Origin: Campylobacter concisus
Lineage (GTDB): Bacteria > Campylobacterota > Campylobacteria > Campylobacterales > Campylobacteraceae
Reading direction: 5' to 3'
Assembly (NCBI RefSeq): GCF_002913715.1
Contig: NZ_PPCE01000001.1
Location: 1 to 64,000 of the forward strand
DNA: 64,000 bases
This document shows, piece by piece, positions 38,199 to 46,588 of this stretch. The position numbers and the translations under genes are program-made. The notes beneath the pieces were generated by a model that worked only from the letters and a program-made list of their open reading frames with translations, did not search any database and was not told the DNA's origin. Numbering within the stretch: position 1 is the stretch's first letter; every line of letters starts with the position of its first letter.

Positions 38199-38547
38199 TC
38201 ATTTGTCCTCATATACCAAAGACATCTGACCGTGACAGAAATTTAGTATCCCTTTACCTTTTTTGAAATGTATCTCGACGCCCTTGTCGCTCACCATCCT
38301 TATGCCACTAGCCGCAGGAGCGTGCTTCATGTCAAATTTATAGCCTATAGAGTCAGTAAAAACCGGCTGTCTCAAAAAGATCGCTCGATACGAGCGTGGC
38401 TTTATAGTCTTTGTAGTCTCCTGTCCCGTGAAATTCGATCGTTTTTGTCTCTTTAGCCATAGATGGCGCCTGATTAGCGGTGTTTGAAGTCGCGCAACCG
38501 CTTAAAAACACGAGTGCGATCAAAGATAAAGCTAGAATTTTTTTCAT
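38199..38547 (-). pseudogene. Frameshifted lipoprotein gene
   Basis: The 5' part encodes a lipoprotein signal (MKKILALSLIALVFLSGC, Cys18 for lipidation) followed by a short mature region and stops after 64 codons. Past the stop, another frame carries on without interruption as RQPVFTDSIGYKFDMKH and ends SLVYEDK at 38199. The shift falls near 38376-38385, around GATCTTTTTG; adding two bases (GATATC) would give one 116-residue protein. Either a recent mutation in this strain or a sequence error. No family was recognised. Confidence 0.7.
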
Positions 38548-38615
38548 GTTTATCCTTTTAAAAATTATGACAGACTTTACTTTTTAAAGGTAAATTTTAA
38601 ATAAAATTTCACACG

Positions 38616-39194
38616 CTAGCGCGTAAATTTAAACTCCTTGAGCTCTAAAAAGCCCATCATTGCGTTCATCACGCCAAATCTTTTGCTCTCAAGCAGCCTT
38701 TGCACGCTTATGTCTTCTTGTCTCAAAAAACCATCCTCAAGCAGCCTGGCCCTCGTAGTGCCCCTTAGAAGCGGGCTTTTAGGCGTTACCCAGCCGTCAT
38801 CAAAGATCGCTAAATTTGCGATGCTAGTATCGGTCACAAGCCCGTTTTTTATCATCACTATCTCGCTGAATGCGCCCTTTGCAGCGTCTATATCGCTTCT
38901 ATCTAAAAATTTCTTCTCATAGCTAAACTCCACATCCACGAGCCTAAATTTATAAAATCGCCTCATCTCATAGGCAAAATACTCTACGCTTTTTAAATTC
39001 CCGCCTCTATCATATATGACCTTGGCTCTGACCAGCCCAGAAAATGGCGAATCAAGGCAGTTTTCAAGGTCGAATTTAAGCGCTTCATCAGCCGAGGCCG
39101 TCGCTCTTTTTATGTGAAATTTCAAATTTTGCGGCTTGAAGTCTAAAATTTTTATCGTTTCAAAAAGTAAATCCGACTTTTTGCAGTAGCTCAT
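38616..39194 (-). CDS. pabC: Aminodeoxychorismate lyase-type PLP enzyme (class IV aminotransferase)
   Basis: 192 residues, short for PabC. The class IV signature is present as VTDTSIANLAIFDDGWVTP, and the cofactor lysine is probably in DRSDIDAAKGAF or a nearby Lys. It would release 4-aminobenzoate from aminodeoxychorismate for folate synthesis. It overlaps the pabB end by 35 nt, an arrangement that in other bacteria is fused into one PabBC protein. No glutamine amidotransferase partner (PabA) is present here. Confidence 0.85.
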   Translation of the reverse strand: MSYCKKSDLLFETIKILDFKPQNLKFHIKRATASADEALKFDLENCLDSPFSGLVRAKVIYDRGGNLKSVEYFAYEMRRFYKFRLVDVEFSYEKKFLDRSDIDAAKGAFSEIVMIKNGLVTDTSIANLAIFDDGWVTPKSPLLRGTTRARLLEDGFLRQEDISVQRLLESKRFGVMNAMMGFLELKEFKFTR

Positions 39195-40086
39195 CGTATT
39201 CCTTTCTAGCGTCGCTACGCGCAGTTATGCCTCCGCCACTAAAAAATTTAAGCATTTGGTCGAGCTTTTTTACAAACCTTATCATCACAAAGCTTTGTAA
39301 AATTTCTCCGTCGAAATAGACGAACACACCCGTATAAAAGCCGCGTGGCTCGCGTTCGCACTCGTTTATGATCCTGCAGGTCTCATGCTTTGGCGTGCCA
39401 CTTATCGATCCGGCGGGTAAAATTTTATCAAAAATATCGCCAAAGCCTAAATTTTCATCTAGTTTGCCGCTGATGTGAGAGCTAGTCTGTAGTAGCCCTG
39501 CAGCTCGCTCGATAAAGCGAAATTTATGTACCCTAACCTTGCTAGCCACCATAGATAGGTCGTTTCGCATCAGATCCACGACCATCGCTTGTTCGCTGAA
39601 TTCCTTTTCATCGTTTAGCAAAATTTCACTGGCATTTGGGAGACTAGCGTCTATCGTGCCCTTCATCGGAAAGGTATGGATGTAGCCGTTTTCGATGCGC
39701 ACGAAGGGCTCTGGCGAGAAACAGACGAAGTCACCCTCTTTTAATACCACCACCTTAGCGTTTGAGTGCTCAAATATCTCCTGCAAGCCAAGATCCGTTT
39801 TTATAACGGTCGAGAAGCAGAGGTTCAAAAGATAGCTATCGCCGTTTTTTTGGTGCTCCTGCACGATATCAAAGCGCCTTTTGTATTCATCAAAGCTGAT
39901 CGGGAATTTTTGCAGGTCATATTTTAAAGGGACGCTGTTTTTGGCATCGAGCCTAAATTTTAGACCGAATTTTGCAGCCTCATCAGGACTGCAAACGATA
40001 TCAAGGTCTGGCGTATCGTAGCTTAGCAAAGCGATGAATGGCTTTGTCTTGAATGAATTTAGTTTATTTTTCGTGGTTTCTAGCAA
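39160..40086 (-). CDS. pabB: Aminodeoxychorismate synthase component I
   Basis: 308 residues, lacking most of the N-terminal domain of E. coli PabB, as in other Campylobacter. The chorismate-binding core is complete: FPMKGTID (the Lys of PIKGT forms the covalent adduct in PabB), MVVDLMRNDLS, and GSISGTPKHETCRII near the C-terminus. With PabC it makes 4-aminobenzoate for folate. The glutamine amidotransferase subunit must be encoded elsewhere, or ammonia is used. Confidence 0.92.
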   Translation of the reverse strand: MLETTKNKLNSFKTKPFIALLSYDTPDLDIVCSPDEAAKFGLKFRLDAKNSVPLKYDLQKFPISFDEYKRRFDIVQEHQKNGDSYLLNLCFSTVIKTDLGLQEIFEHSNAKVVVLKEGDFVCFSPEPFVRIENGYIHTFPMKGTIDASLPNASEILLNDEKEFSEQAMVVDLMRNDLSMVASKVRVHKFRFIERAAGLLQTSSHISGKLDENLGFGDIFDKILPAGSISGTPKHETCRIINECEREPRGFYTGVFVYFDGEILQSFVMIRFVKKLDQMLKFFSGGGITARSDARKEYDELLQKVGFTF

Positions 40087-40223
40087 AATTTGACCTAAAT
40101 TTAAGAGGCTTTGTCGTGGTTGCGTCGTTTAAACAAAGCCGTTTGAAAAATAGTAGTGAAATTTCGCTTAAATTTTGATCTTAACGATGTTTAAGCAAGA
40201 TATCTCACGTGTATGGAGCAAAA

Positions 40224-40253
40224 TTTTAAGACCCGCCAAGCTCATTTGGCGGG
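40224..40253 (-). terminator. Terminator-like hairpin after sodB
   Basis: CCCGCCAA and TTGGCGGG form a perfect 8-bp GC-rich stem 23 nt beyond the sodB stop, followed on the minus strand by TCTTAAAATTTT. The weak U-run makes efficiency uncertain. Confidence 0.7.
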
Positions 40254-40276
40254 CAAATTTTAGATGAATTTAGCTC

Positions 40277-40927
40277 TTAATGACAGCCACAGCCAGATGT
40301 GCAACTGCATTTGCCGTGAAGCTCGTCGATATAAAATTTGACAGAATTTAAGCCCTCTTTAAGCGCCCACTCGTAAGCTTTGCTTACAAATTCCCAGTTT
40401 ATGTTTTCAAAGAAAGTCTCTAGGTATTTTGGGCGAGCGTTGAAGTTATCGATGTAATAAGCGTGCTCCCAAACATCAACAACTAGAAGTGGCACTTTGC
40501 CATCGCTTACTGGAGTTTTTGCGTTGCTAGTTTGCACGATCTCTAGCTTTTTGCTGCTTGGATCAAATACAAGCCACGCCCAGCCTGAGCCAAAAAGCGT
40601 TGTAGCTGCTTTTAAAAACTCCTCTTTGAAATTTGCGAAATTTGCCTCGATCGCAGCTTTTAGCTCGCTTGACATCTCGCTTTTTTTAGCGATGCAGTCC
40701 CAGTAAAAGTCGTGGTTATAAACTTGAGCGACGTTGTTGTATAGGCCGCCTTCGCTATTTTTTAGGATTTCGTAAAATGATGCGTTAGCAAATTTTGTAT
40801 CTTTTATGAGATTGTTTAAATTTGCAACATAGGTCGCGTGGTGCTTGCCATAGTGGTATTCACAGGTTTTAGCACTTACTACTGCATTGGCATTTGCGTC
40901 AAACGGAAGTTTTCTTAATTCAAACAT
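40277..40927 (-). CDS. sodB: Superoxide dismutase (Fe) with a Cys-rich C-terminal tail
   Basis: 216 residues against about 195-200 for most FeSODs. Metal ligands are the His of HYGKHH (about 25-30), the His of YNHDFYWDC, and Asp/His of VVDVWEHAYYIDN. GSGWAWLVFD matches the iron type. The extension ends GKCSCTSGCGCH, adding four Cys and a His beyond the usual fold; the last five residues match the Tpx tail in this window. Converts superoxide to peroxide, which Tpx could then remove. Own TATAAT promoter. Confidence 0.95.
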   Translation of the reverse strand: MFELRKLPFDANANAVVSAKTCEYHYGKHHATYVANLNNLIKDTKFANASFYEILKNSEGGLYNNVAQVYNHDFYWDCIAKKSEMSSELKAAIEANFANFKEEFLKAATTLFGSGWAWLVFDPSSKKLEIVQTSNAKTPVSDGKVPLLVVDVWEHAYYIDNFNARPKYLETFFENINWEFVSKAYEWALKEGLNSVKFYIDELHGKCSCTSGCGCH

Positions 40928-40961
40928 AATAATTCCTTAATAATAAAATTTGTTATCTCGC

Positions 40962-40967
40962 ATTATA
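40962..40967 (-). promoter_or_regulatory. -10 element of sodB
   Basis: Minus strand GGCTATAATGC, a perfect TATAAT 35 nt before the ATG, followed by TAAGGAAT as ribosome binding site. Confidence 0.65.
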
Positions 40968-41357
40968 GCCACAAAAGATTAACAAACAAAATCTTTTAAA
41001 ATTTAAGCCAAAAATAGGGCTTTTTATAAAAGCTAAATTTTGCATTTATAAAAGATGAGTGAATTTGCTTTATAAATTTGTGGTTAAAAGAGTGAAATTT
41101 ATATCCTAAAAGAGCAAATTTGGCTTTGTAAAAGAGAGAAAAGTAAATTTAAATTTCTCTAAATGTAAAAAATAATATAAAAATATGTGTAGAAACGTAA
41201 CAAATATAGGCTATAAAAATGATAAATAAATTTTTACGTTAAATTTACAAAGCAAAAACTATCCATTTTAGATCAAAAATGTTACAAAAATACACATATA
41301 AAAATAAAGATATGTGAATTTATGAAACAAAATTTCCAAATTTTCATTTTTGAAATT

Positions 41358-41363
41358 TATAAT
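41358..41363 (+). promoter_or_regulatory. -10 element of the TRAP operon
   Basis: TATAAT in ATTTATAATGCAC, 33 nt before dctP, with an AAAGGATG site before the start codon. Confidence 0.65.
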
Positions 41364-41395
41364 GCACATATCAAAACTATTACAAAGGATGAAAG

Positions 41396-42388
41396 ATGAA
41401 ATTCTTACAAGCTTTACTTTTTACATGTGCCATCAGTGGCTTAGCATTTGGTGCGGATAAGGTCTATACGATCAAATTTGCTCACGTTGTCGCAGCTTCT
41501 ACGCCAAAGGGTAAGGCAGCTGACTTCTTTGCTAAGCGTGCTGAGGAGCTAAGTGGGGGCAAACTAAAAGTTCAAGTTTTCCCATCAGCTCAGCTACTTG
41601 ATGATGATAGAGTTTTTGGCGCGCTAAAGCTTGGCAATGTCCAAATGGCAGCTCCTAGTTTTTCTAAATTTACACCTATCGTACCGCAGTTTCAGCTGTT
41701 TGACCTGCCTTTCATCTTTAAAGATGCAGAGCACCTTCATAAGGTCCAAGACGGCGAGGTCGGCGAGGAGCTAAAAGGCCTTGTGACTAAGAAAGGCTTT
41801 GTGGCGCTTGATTACTGGGATGCTGGATTTAAGCACTTTAGCTCAAGCAAAAAACCAGTTCTTGTGCCAGAAGATGCAAAAGGACAAAAATTTAGAATCC
41901 AAAGCTCAAAGGTGCTTGAAGAACAAATTAAAGTAGTTGGTGGCAACCCACAAGTTTTACCATTTTCAGAGGTTTACTCTGCACTTCAACAAGGCGTAGT
42001 TGATGCGACTGAAAACCCGCTTTCAAATTTCTATAACTCAAAATTTCACGAAGTTCAAAGCTCGCTTACACTTTCAAGCCACGGATATTTGGGCTATTTA
42101 GTCGTTATGAGCGATAAATTTTGGAGCAAGCTACCAGATGATCTAAAAGCAAATGTAAAACAAGCTCTAAGCGAAGCAACAGCTTTTGAGAGAGAAGAGA
42201 CAGCAAAAGAGGACGCTCACGTCATAGCTGAGCTTGAAAAATACATCGCTGCTAGTAAAAAACTAGAAATTTATAAGATCGATGACGCACAAAAAGCCGA
42301 GTGGCAGAAGGTTATGCAGCCAATCTATCCTAAATTTTACGATGTTATCGGTAAAGACCTCATAGAAAAGACTCTTGGGACAAAATAA
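41396..42388 (+). CDS. dctP: TRAP transporter solute-binding protein (DctP family)
   Basis: 330 residues with a signal peptide (about 1-19, ending GLAFGA). It captures a carboxylate in the periplasm; the conserved Arg that pairs with the substrate carboxyl is in QKFRIQSSK (about 160-168), and the FSEVYSALQQGVVDATENP motif follows at 195-213. C4-dicarboxylates such as succinate, fumarate or malate are the usual ligands, but other organic acids are possible. Its stop overlaps dctQ by one base (TAATG). Confidence 0.92.
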   Translation: MKFLQALLFTCAISGLAFGADKVYTIKFAHVVAASTPKGKAADFFAKRAEELSGGKLKVQVFPSAQLLDDDRVFGALKLGNVQMAAPSFSKFTPIVPQFQLFDLPFIFKDAEHLHKVQDGEVGEELKGLVTKKGFVALDYWDAGFKHFSSSKKPVLVPEDAKGQKFRIQSSKVLEEQIKVVGGNPQVLPFSEVYSALQQGVVDATENPLSNFYNSKFHEVQSSLTLSSHGYLGYLVVMSDKFWSKLPDDLKANVKQALSEATAFEREETAKEDAHVIAELEKYIAASKKLEIYKIDDAQKAEWQKVMQPIYPKFYDVIGKDLIEKTLGTK

Positions 42389-42930
42389 TGAAGAGCTTTT
42401 TTAATGTCCTTGATATAGCGATAGCCTCACTAAATAAAACTATCGCAGTAGTTGGGCTTGCAAGTGGAACATTGCTAGCCTTTGCAAATGTTATGGCTAG
42501 ATATTTTTTCGATAAAAGCTGGTCTTGGGCGAGCGAGCTATCAAACTATCTTTTTATCTGGTCGGCATTTTTTGCCGCAGCGTATGGCTTTAATAAGGGC
42601 ATTCACGTAAGTGTAACTATCTTGGTGGAGAAATTTCCACCAGCGCTTGCGAAGGCGTGCCTACTCTTTTCGCACATCTTAACAACTGTCTTTTTGATAT
42701 TTATCGCGGTTTATTCGGTTGATTATCTTAAAATTTTGCACGAGATCGAGCAGATGATCATAGACCTTGGCATACCTCAATGGGTCCCTATGCTAGTGCT
42801 TCCAATAGCCTTTGTCACAGCTAGCTACCGCTCAGCTGAAAAAGCTATAAAAGTAGCTCTAACTCCTGCAACACAAGTCGTAAATAACGAAGCGCACGAG
42901 CTAGCTCATGGTAGCGTAGTCAAAGACTAA
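42388..42930 (+). CDS. dctQ: TRAP transporter small permease (DctQ family)
   Basis: 180 residues, four transmembrane helices (about 15-38, 52-72, 90-112, 130-148) with the typical SWSWASELSNYLFIWSAF stretch. It links the binding protein to the large permease. Overlaps dctP by one base and precedes dctM by 9 nt with GGAGAAA. Confidence 0.9.
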   Translation: MKSFFNVLDIAIASLNKTIAVVGLASGTLLAFANVMARYFFDKSWSWASELSNYLFIWSAFFAAAYGFNKGIHVSVTILVEKFPPALAKACLLFSHILTTVFLIFIAVYSVDYLKILHEIEQMIIDLGIPQWVPMLVLPIAFVTASYRSAEKAIKVALTPATQVVNNEAHELAHGSVVKD

Positions 42931-42939
42931 GGAGAAAAG

Positions 42940-44223
42940 ATGACGATAGCATTTTTATTTATCCTACTTTTTGTGCTGATGCTAATAGGCGTACCAGTGG
43001 CGGTTTCGCTGGGAACTAGCACCGTTTTAACGATGATATTTTTTACAGATATCGACATCGCTACGATCCCACAGCTTATATTTGATGGTATCAATAAATT
43101 TTCTCTAATGGCGATACCGATGTTTATCTTAGCTGGAAATTTACTAAGCAAAGGTGGCTCAGCAAGGCGTATCATCGACTTTGCAAAGTCTATGGTCGGA
43201 CACTTGCCAGGTGGCTTGCCTATGAGTGCGATATTTGCCTGCATCATCTTTGCAGCAGTTTCTGGAAGCTCACCTGCGACGGTTGTGGCTATTGGCTCAA
43301 TTATGTTTGCGGCGATAAAAGAGGCTGGCTATCCAAAAGAGTACGCAGTGGGCGGTATAACTACGGCTGGCTCGCTTGGAATTTTGATCCCACCTTCAGT
43401 TGTTATGATAGTTTACGGCGTAACAGCAGAGGTTAGTATCGGCAAGCTCTTTATGGCAGGCGTCATACCAGGTCTTATGCTTGGCGCATTTATGCTTATT
43501 CAAACTTATGTCGGAGCAAAAAAGCTTGGCTTTAAGGCGACTAAGGCTGAGCCACTTAAAGTAAGAGTGCAGAAATTTGCAAAAGCATTTTGGGCGCTTT
43601 TAATCGTTGTTGTGGTTATCGGCGGAATTTATGGAGGCATTTTCACTCCAACTGAAGCTGCTGCGGCAAGTGCTGTTTATGCGTTATTTATCTCACTTTT
43701 TATCTATAGAGATATAAAGATAAAAGATCTTTGGGACATCTGCCTAGACTCAGCCCTTACAACAGCTATGATATTTTTCATCATCGCAAACGCCGTTGTT
43801 TTTGCATATTTGCTAACTAGCGAGCAGATCCCTCAAGCGATCGCTTCGATGATACTTGACGCAAATATCGGTATGATAGGATTTTTGATATTTGTAAATA
43901 TCTTACTCTTTATCATGGGTCAATTTATGGAGCCTTCAAGCGTCATCATGATCATGGTTCCACTATTGCTTCCTATTTCAACGCAACTTGGCATAGATCC
44001 GATACACTTTGGCATTATCTTAGTTGTAAATATGGAGATAGGTATGGTGACTCCACCCGTTGGACTAAATTTATTTGTCGCAAGCGGTCTTACAAATATG
44101 AACTTAAAAGAGGTCATCATGGCGTGCTTGCCGTGGACGCTGACTCTCTTCTTTGGTCTTATCTTGGTTACTTATATACCTCAAATCTCACTTTGGCTAC
44201 CAAACCTAATGTACGGACATTAA
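42940..44223 (+). CDS. dctM: TRAP transporter large permease (DctM family)
   Basis: 427 residues, about 12 hydrophobic helices. It moves the substrate by sodium symport. Conserved features are the PMFILAGNLLSKGG region, SGSSPATVVAIG and the C-terminal EIGMVTPPVGLNLFVASG. Last gene of the operon, stopping at a shared hairpin terminator. Confidence 0.94.
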   Translation: MTIAFLFILLFVLMLIGVPVAVSLGTSTVLTMIFFTDIDIATIPQLIFDGINKFSLMAIPMFILAGNLLSKGGSARRIIDFAKSMVGHLPGGLPMSAIFACIIFAAVSGSSPATVVAIGSIMFAAIKEAGYPKEYAVGGITTAGSLGILIPPSVVMIVYGVTAEVSIGKLFMAGVIPGLMLGAFMLIQTYVGAKKLGFKATKAEPLKVRVQKFAKAFWALLIVVVVIGGIYGGIFTPTEAAAASAVYALFISLFIYRDIKIKDLWDICLDSALTTAMIFFIIANAVVFAYLLTSEQIPQAIASMILDANIGMIGFLIFVNILLFIMGQFMEPSSVIMIMVPLLLPISTQLGIDPIHFGIILVVNMEIGMVTPPVGLNLFVASGLTNMNLKEVIMACLPWTLTLFFGLILVTYIPQISLWLPNLMYGH

Positions 44224-44250
44224 AATTTAGAGGCTCAGGCCTCTAAATTT
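44223..44250. terminator. Bidirectional terminator between dctM and the GGDEF gene
   Basis: AAATTTAGAGGC-TCAG-GCCTCTAAATTT, a perfect 12-bp stem with a tetraloop, whose arms overlap the last bases of both converging genes. A/T ends of the stem supply the U-tracts on either strand. Confidence 0.85.
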
Positions 44251-45301
44251 ATGCTTTTGGATCGTAATCCGCACTCATAACGATATTTTTACCACTTCGC
44301 TTACCAGCATAAAGTAGATTATCAGCTTGTTTTATCATCTTTTCTAAGCTAAATTCTCCCGTACCATCATGAGCAACTACTCCAAAAGTCATAGTTGCGT
44401 TGATCTTTATATTTTCAAACTCAACTATATTTTTACTCAAAGTCTCTCTAACACGCTCTACGATACTTACAGCTGCATCTTTTTTTACGCCCAAGACGAC
44501 TGCTAAAAATTCTTCTCCACCAAACCTAGCTACTCTATCTTTATCTCTAAATGTGTTTTTAAATATGCCTGATAAGCTTTTTAAAACAGCATCTCCTACG
44601 CCGTGTCCATAGGTATCATTTATCTTTTTAAAGTTATCAATATCACACATAACGATAGCAAAGTCCCTATTTTTATATAGATCATTTTGACTTAAAATTT
44701 TCTGCATCGAAGTACGATTTAAAAGTCCTGTTAATGGATCGTGATTTAAGATATTTTCAGCCATCTCTTTTTCCTCTAAGATACTTAAAAATATAAATAA
44801 ATTTGAGCTCTCCAAAAGGTACGAAATAATAACCGAAAATACGCAAACCATACTTAAGTTAAAAACAAAAAGTAGATCTTTAAAGCCGTCAAAATCTTTT
44901 ACAGGCTGACCATCTAAATATACATAGCAGGCTATGGATAAAATTATTTGCACTACAACTATTATGTAGTTAAAAAATTTATAGGTAAATGAAGTAAAAA
45001 ACAGTATTAGCGACGACGCTAAAAACAATAATCCAAATCCATATCCCCATCCAAGTGTCAGCATACAAACTAATGCATGAAATAAAATTTCAAGCTGGAC
45101 TATAAGCATTGTTATCTTGTTATTTTCAGGGCTATCGTAGATAAGCCTTAAAAGAAAAAGATAGGTTGCTACTGAAAATACATTCGTAACCGCTAGAATT
45201 TCTTCTTTCATAAATAAAAAAATAAAAAAATAACAGACGTGAGTTAATAATATTGAAAATATGATAATTTTTTGAGCCGTATAGAGTGAAATTCTACGCA
45301 T
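44249..45301 (-). CDS. Membrane diguanylate cyclase (GGDEF)
   Basis: 350 residues. Six or so hydrophobic segments (about 10-175) form a membrane sensor with no periplasmic domain, followed by a GGDEF domain from HDPLTGLLNR (about 187) on. The active-site motif is GGEEF (about 262) and the inhibitory RxxD (RDKD) sits exactly five residues before it, so product feedback by cyclic di-GMP is expected. Starts 8 nt inside the previous GGDEF gene. Why two near-identical architectures lie in tandem is not known. Confidence 0.9.
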   Translation of the reverse strand: MRRISLYTAQKIIIFSILLTHVCYFFIFLFMKEEILAVTNVFSVATYLFLLRLIYDSPENNKITMLIVQLEILFHALVCMLTLGWGYGFGLLFLASSLILFFTSFTYKFFNYIIVVVQIILSIACYVYLDGQPVKDFDGFKDLLFVFNLSMVCVFSVIISYLLESSNLFIFLSILEEKEMAENILNHDPLTGLLNRTSMQKILSQNDLYKNRDFAIVMCDIDNFKKINDTYGHGVGDAVLKSLSGIFKNTFRDKDRVARFGGEEFLAVVLGVKKDAAVSIVERVRETLSKNIVEFENIKINATMTFGVVAHDGTGEFSLEKMIKQADNLLYAGKRSGKNIVMSADYDPKA

Positions 45302-46373
45302 CCGAGCCCTTTTTTAAAATTTCTAATTCGATGCGGTCTTTGCCATTTTGCTTGCCTTCGTAAAGCAGCTTATCTACTAAAGTTATGGCTTGCTCAAAAT
45401 CCACCTCAATACCATTTGCACATATTAGCATTCCAAAGGTCATAGTAACTGGAGTTTTATCTGGAAGTTTTGCGTTATTTATCTGTTTTTTAAGCCTTTT
45501 ACTCACTTCGTGGATAAATTCTATCTTTGTATCAGGCAAGATTATCAAAAATTCTTCTCCACCCCAGCGGCAAACATAGTCTTTGCCTCTAAATGATTTC
45601 TTTAAAGCGCTGGCTACATCTTTTAAGACCTCATCACCGCAGTCATGCCCGTATGTATCGTTTATTTTTTTAAAATTATCAATATCGCCTAGCATTATGA
45701 CTAAATTTGTATTACCACTTCTTTCCTTGTTAGCAACTAGTTCAAATCTTAAAGTTTTTTCTATTGTTCTTCTATTTAAAAGCTGCGTTAAAAAATCATG
45801 CTTTGAGTCTTTTTCAAGCTCTTCCGTCTCTTTTCTTATTTGCTGATATCCACTAGAAGTGATGATATCTGCAAACATTGAAAGTCTTAAAACAATAAAA
45901 AAAGCAAAAACAATACTGCATATAACTATCGCCCCTCGTATAGCCGATGGGATCAGCGGTGCCTCATCTTTGTGAATAAAATAAAGAAGTATAAGCAAGA
46001 TTAATTCTAAAAATGCCATTATATAAGTAAGACTCTTTGAATCAAACGCTAGGAAGTAGTTTATAAAAATTACACCAACGAGTATTATCCAAATTCCAGT
46101 ATTCCAACCCATAGTAGTAACAATAATAGTAACAAGTAATATGATATTTAGGTGAAATGCAAGAGATATTAATACTCTATATTTTATGTCAAATTTTATT
46201 CTAAGCAATATCCCAGCTGCTATAAATAATAAGCACATAAAAAGTAGTGGTGTAGCTATGATCATAAAAAGCAATAAAGATAGTGCATTTGCAACCATCA
46301 TAACGTCTAATATCGTTTTATAGATATCATCGATCGCTTTATAACTACTTTGATCTACAAAATCGTGTGTCAA
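45294..46373 (-). CDS. Membrane diguanylate cyclase (GGDEF)
   Basis: 359 residues, same layout as its neighbour: about six transmembrane helices (30-180), a short coiled linker (ETEELEKDSKHDFLTQLL), then the cyclase with GGEEF (near 270) and an intact inhibitory RxxD (RGKD) five residues before. The N-terminal sensor regions of the two proteins are only loosely alike, so they may respond to different signals. First gene of the pair; together they would make cyclic di-GMP. Confidence 0.9.
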   Translation of the reverse strand: MTHDFVDQSSYKAIDDIYKTILDVMMVANALSLLLFMIIATPLLFMCLLFIAAGILLRIKFDIKYRVLISLAFHLNIILLVTIIVTTMGWNTGIWIILVGVIFINYFLAFDSKSLTYIMAFLELILLILLYFIHKDEAPLIPSAIRGAIVICSIVFAFFIVLRLSMFADIITSSGYQQIRKETEELEKDSKHDFLTQLLNRRTIEKTLRFELVANKERSGNTNLVIMLGDIDNFKKINDTYGHDCGDEVLKDVASALKKSFRGKDYVCRWGGEEFLIILPDTKIEFIHEVSKRLKKQINNAKLPDKTPVTMTFGMLICANGIEVDFEQAITLVDKLLYEGKQNGKDRIELEILKKGSDA

Positions 46374-46419
46374 ACAAAACTCCCTGTAAATTTATTCCAT
46401 TAAATTTCATTAAGTATTT

Positions 46420-46578
46420 CTAATAAGAGTCGTAACTATCTTCGTCCTCGTCACTATCTTCGTAGTTGTAGTCATTTTCATCGTAATTATAGTCATAACT
46501 ATCGCTACTATCGTCCTCATCGTCATTAAATTCAGAGTAGTCTTCTTCTACTTCTTCATAGTCAAAATCATCACTCAT
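46420..46578 (-). CDS. 52-aa extremely acidic Asp/Glu/Tyr protein
   Basis: MSDDFDYEEVEEDYSEFN followed by repeats of Asp, Ser, Tyr, Asn and Glu. About half of the residues are Asp or Glu, nine are Tyr, and there is no Lys, Arg, His, Cys, Gly, Ala or Leu; only eight amino-acid types are used. The start at 46578 is chosen because AAGGAG lies 7 nt before it; a longer frame to 46614 would run into the MscS gene. It follows that gene by 10 nt. Disordered by composition; could bind metal ions or basic proteins. No homologue is recognised. Confidence 0.65.
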   Translation of the reverse strand: MSDDFDYEEVEEDYSEFNDDEDDSSDSYDYNYDENDYNYEDSDEDEDSYDSY

Positions 46579-46588
46579 TGTTTTCTCC

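Larger units (their letters stand above)
40928..41395. other. 468-nt intergenic region between sodB and the TRAP operon
   Basis: Divergent promoter region with no open frame of note. It contains loosely repeated words (TTTATAAAAG, AAATTTG, TAAAAGAG) between about 41010 and 41140 and long A/T runs near 41160-41340. No known riboswitch, tRNA or insertion sequence remnant was found. Confidence 0.6.

Noticed and set aside
38268-38456. 62-codon plus-strand frame opposite the broken lipoprotein
   Set aside because: Antisense to a lipoprotein gene with a recognisable signal and ribosome binding site; no supporting features.
40928-41395. Possible repeat array or CRISPR before the TRAP operon
   Set aside because: The similar words are short, irregular and AT-rich; no direct repeat of 20 nt or more with even spacers exists.
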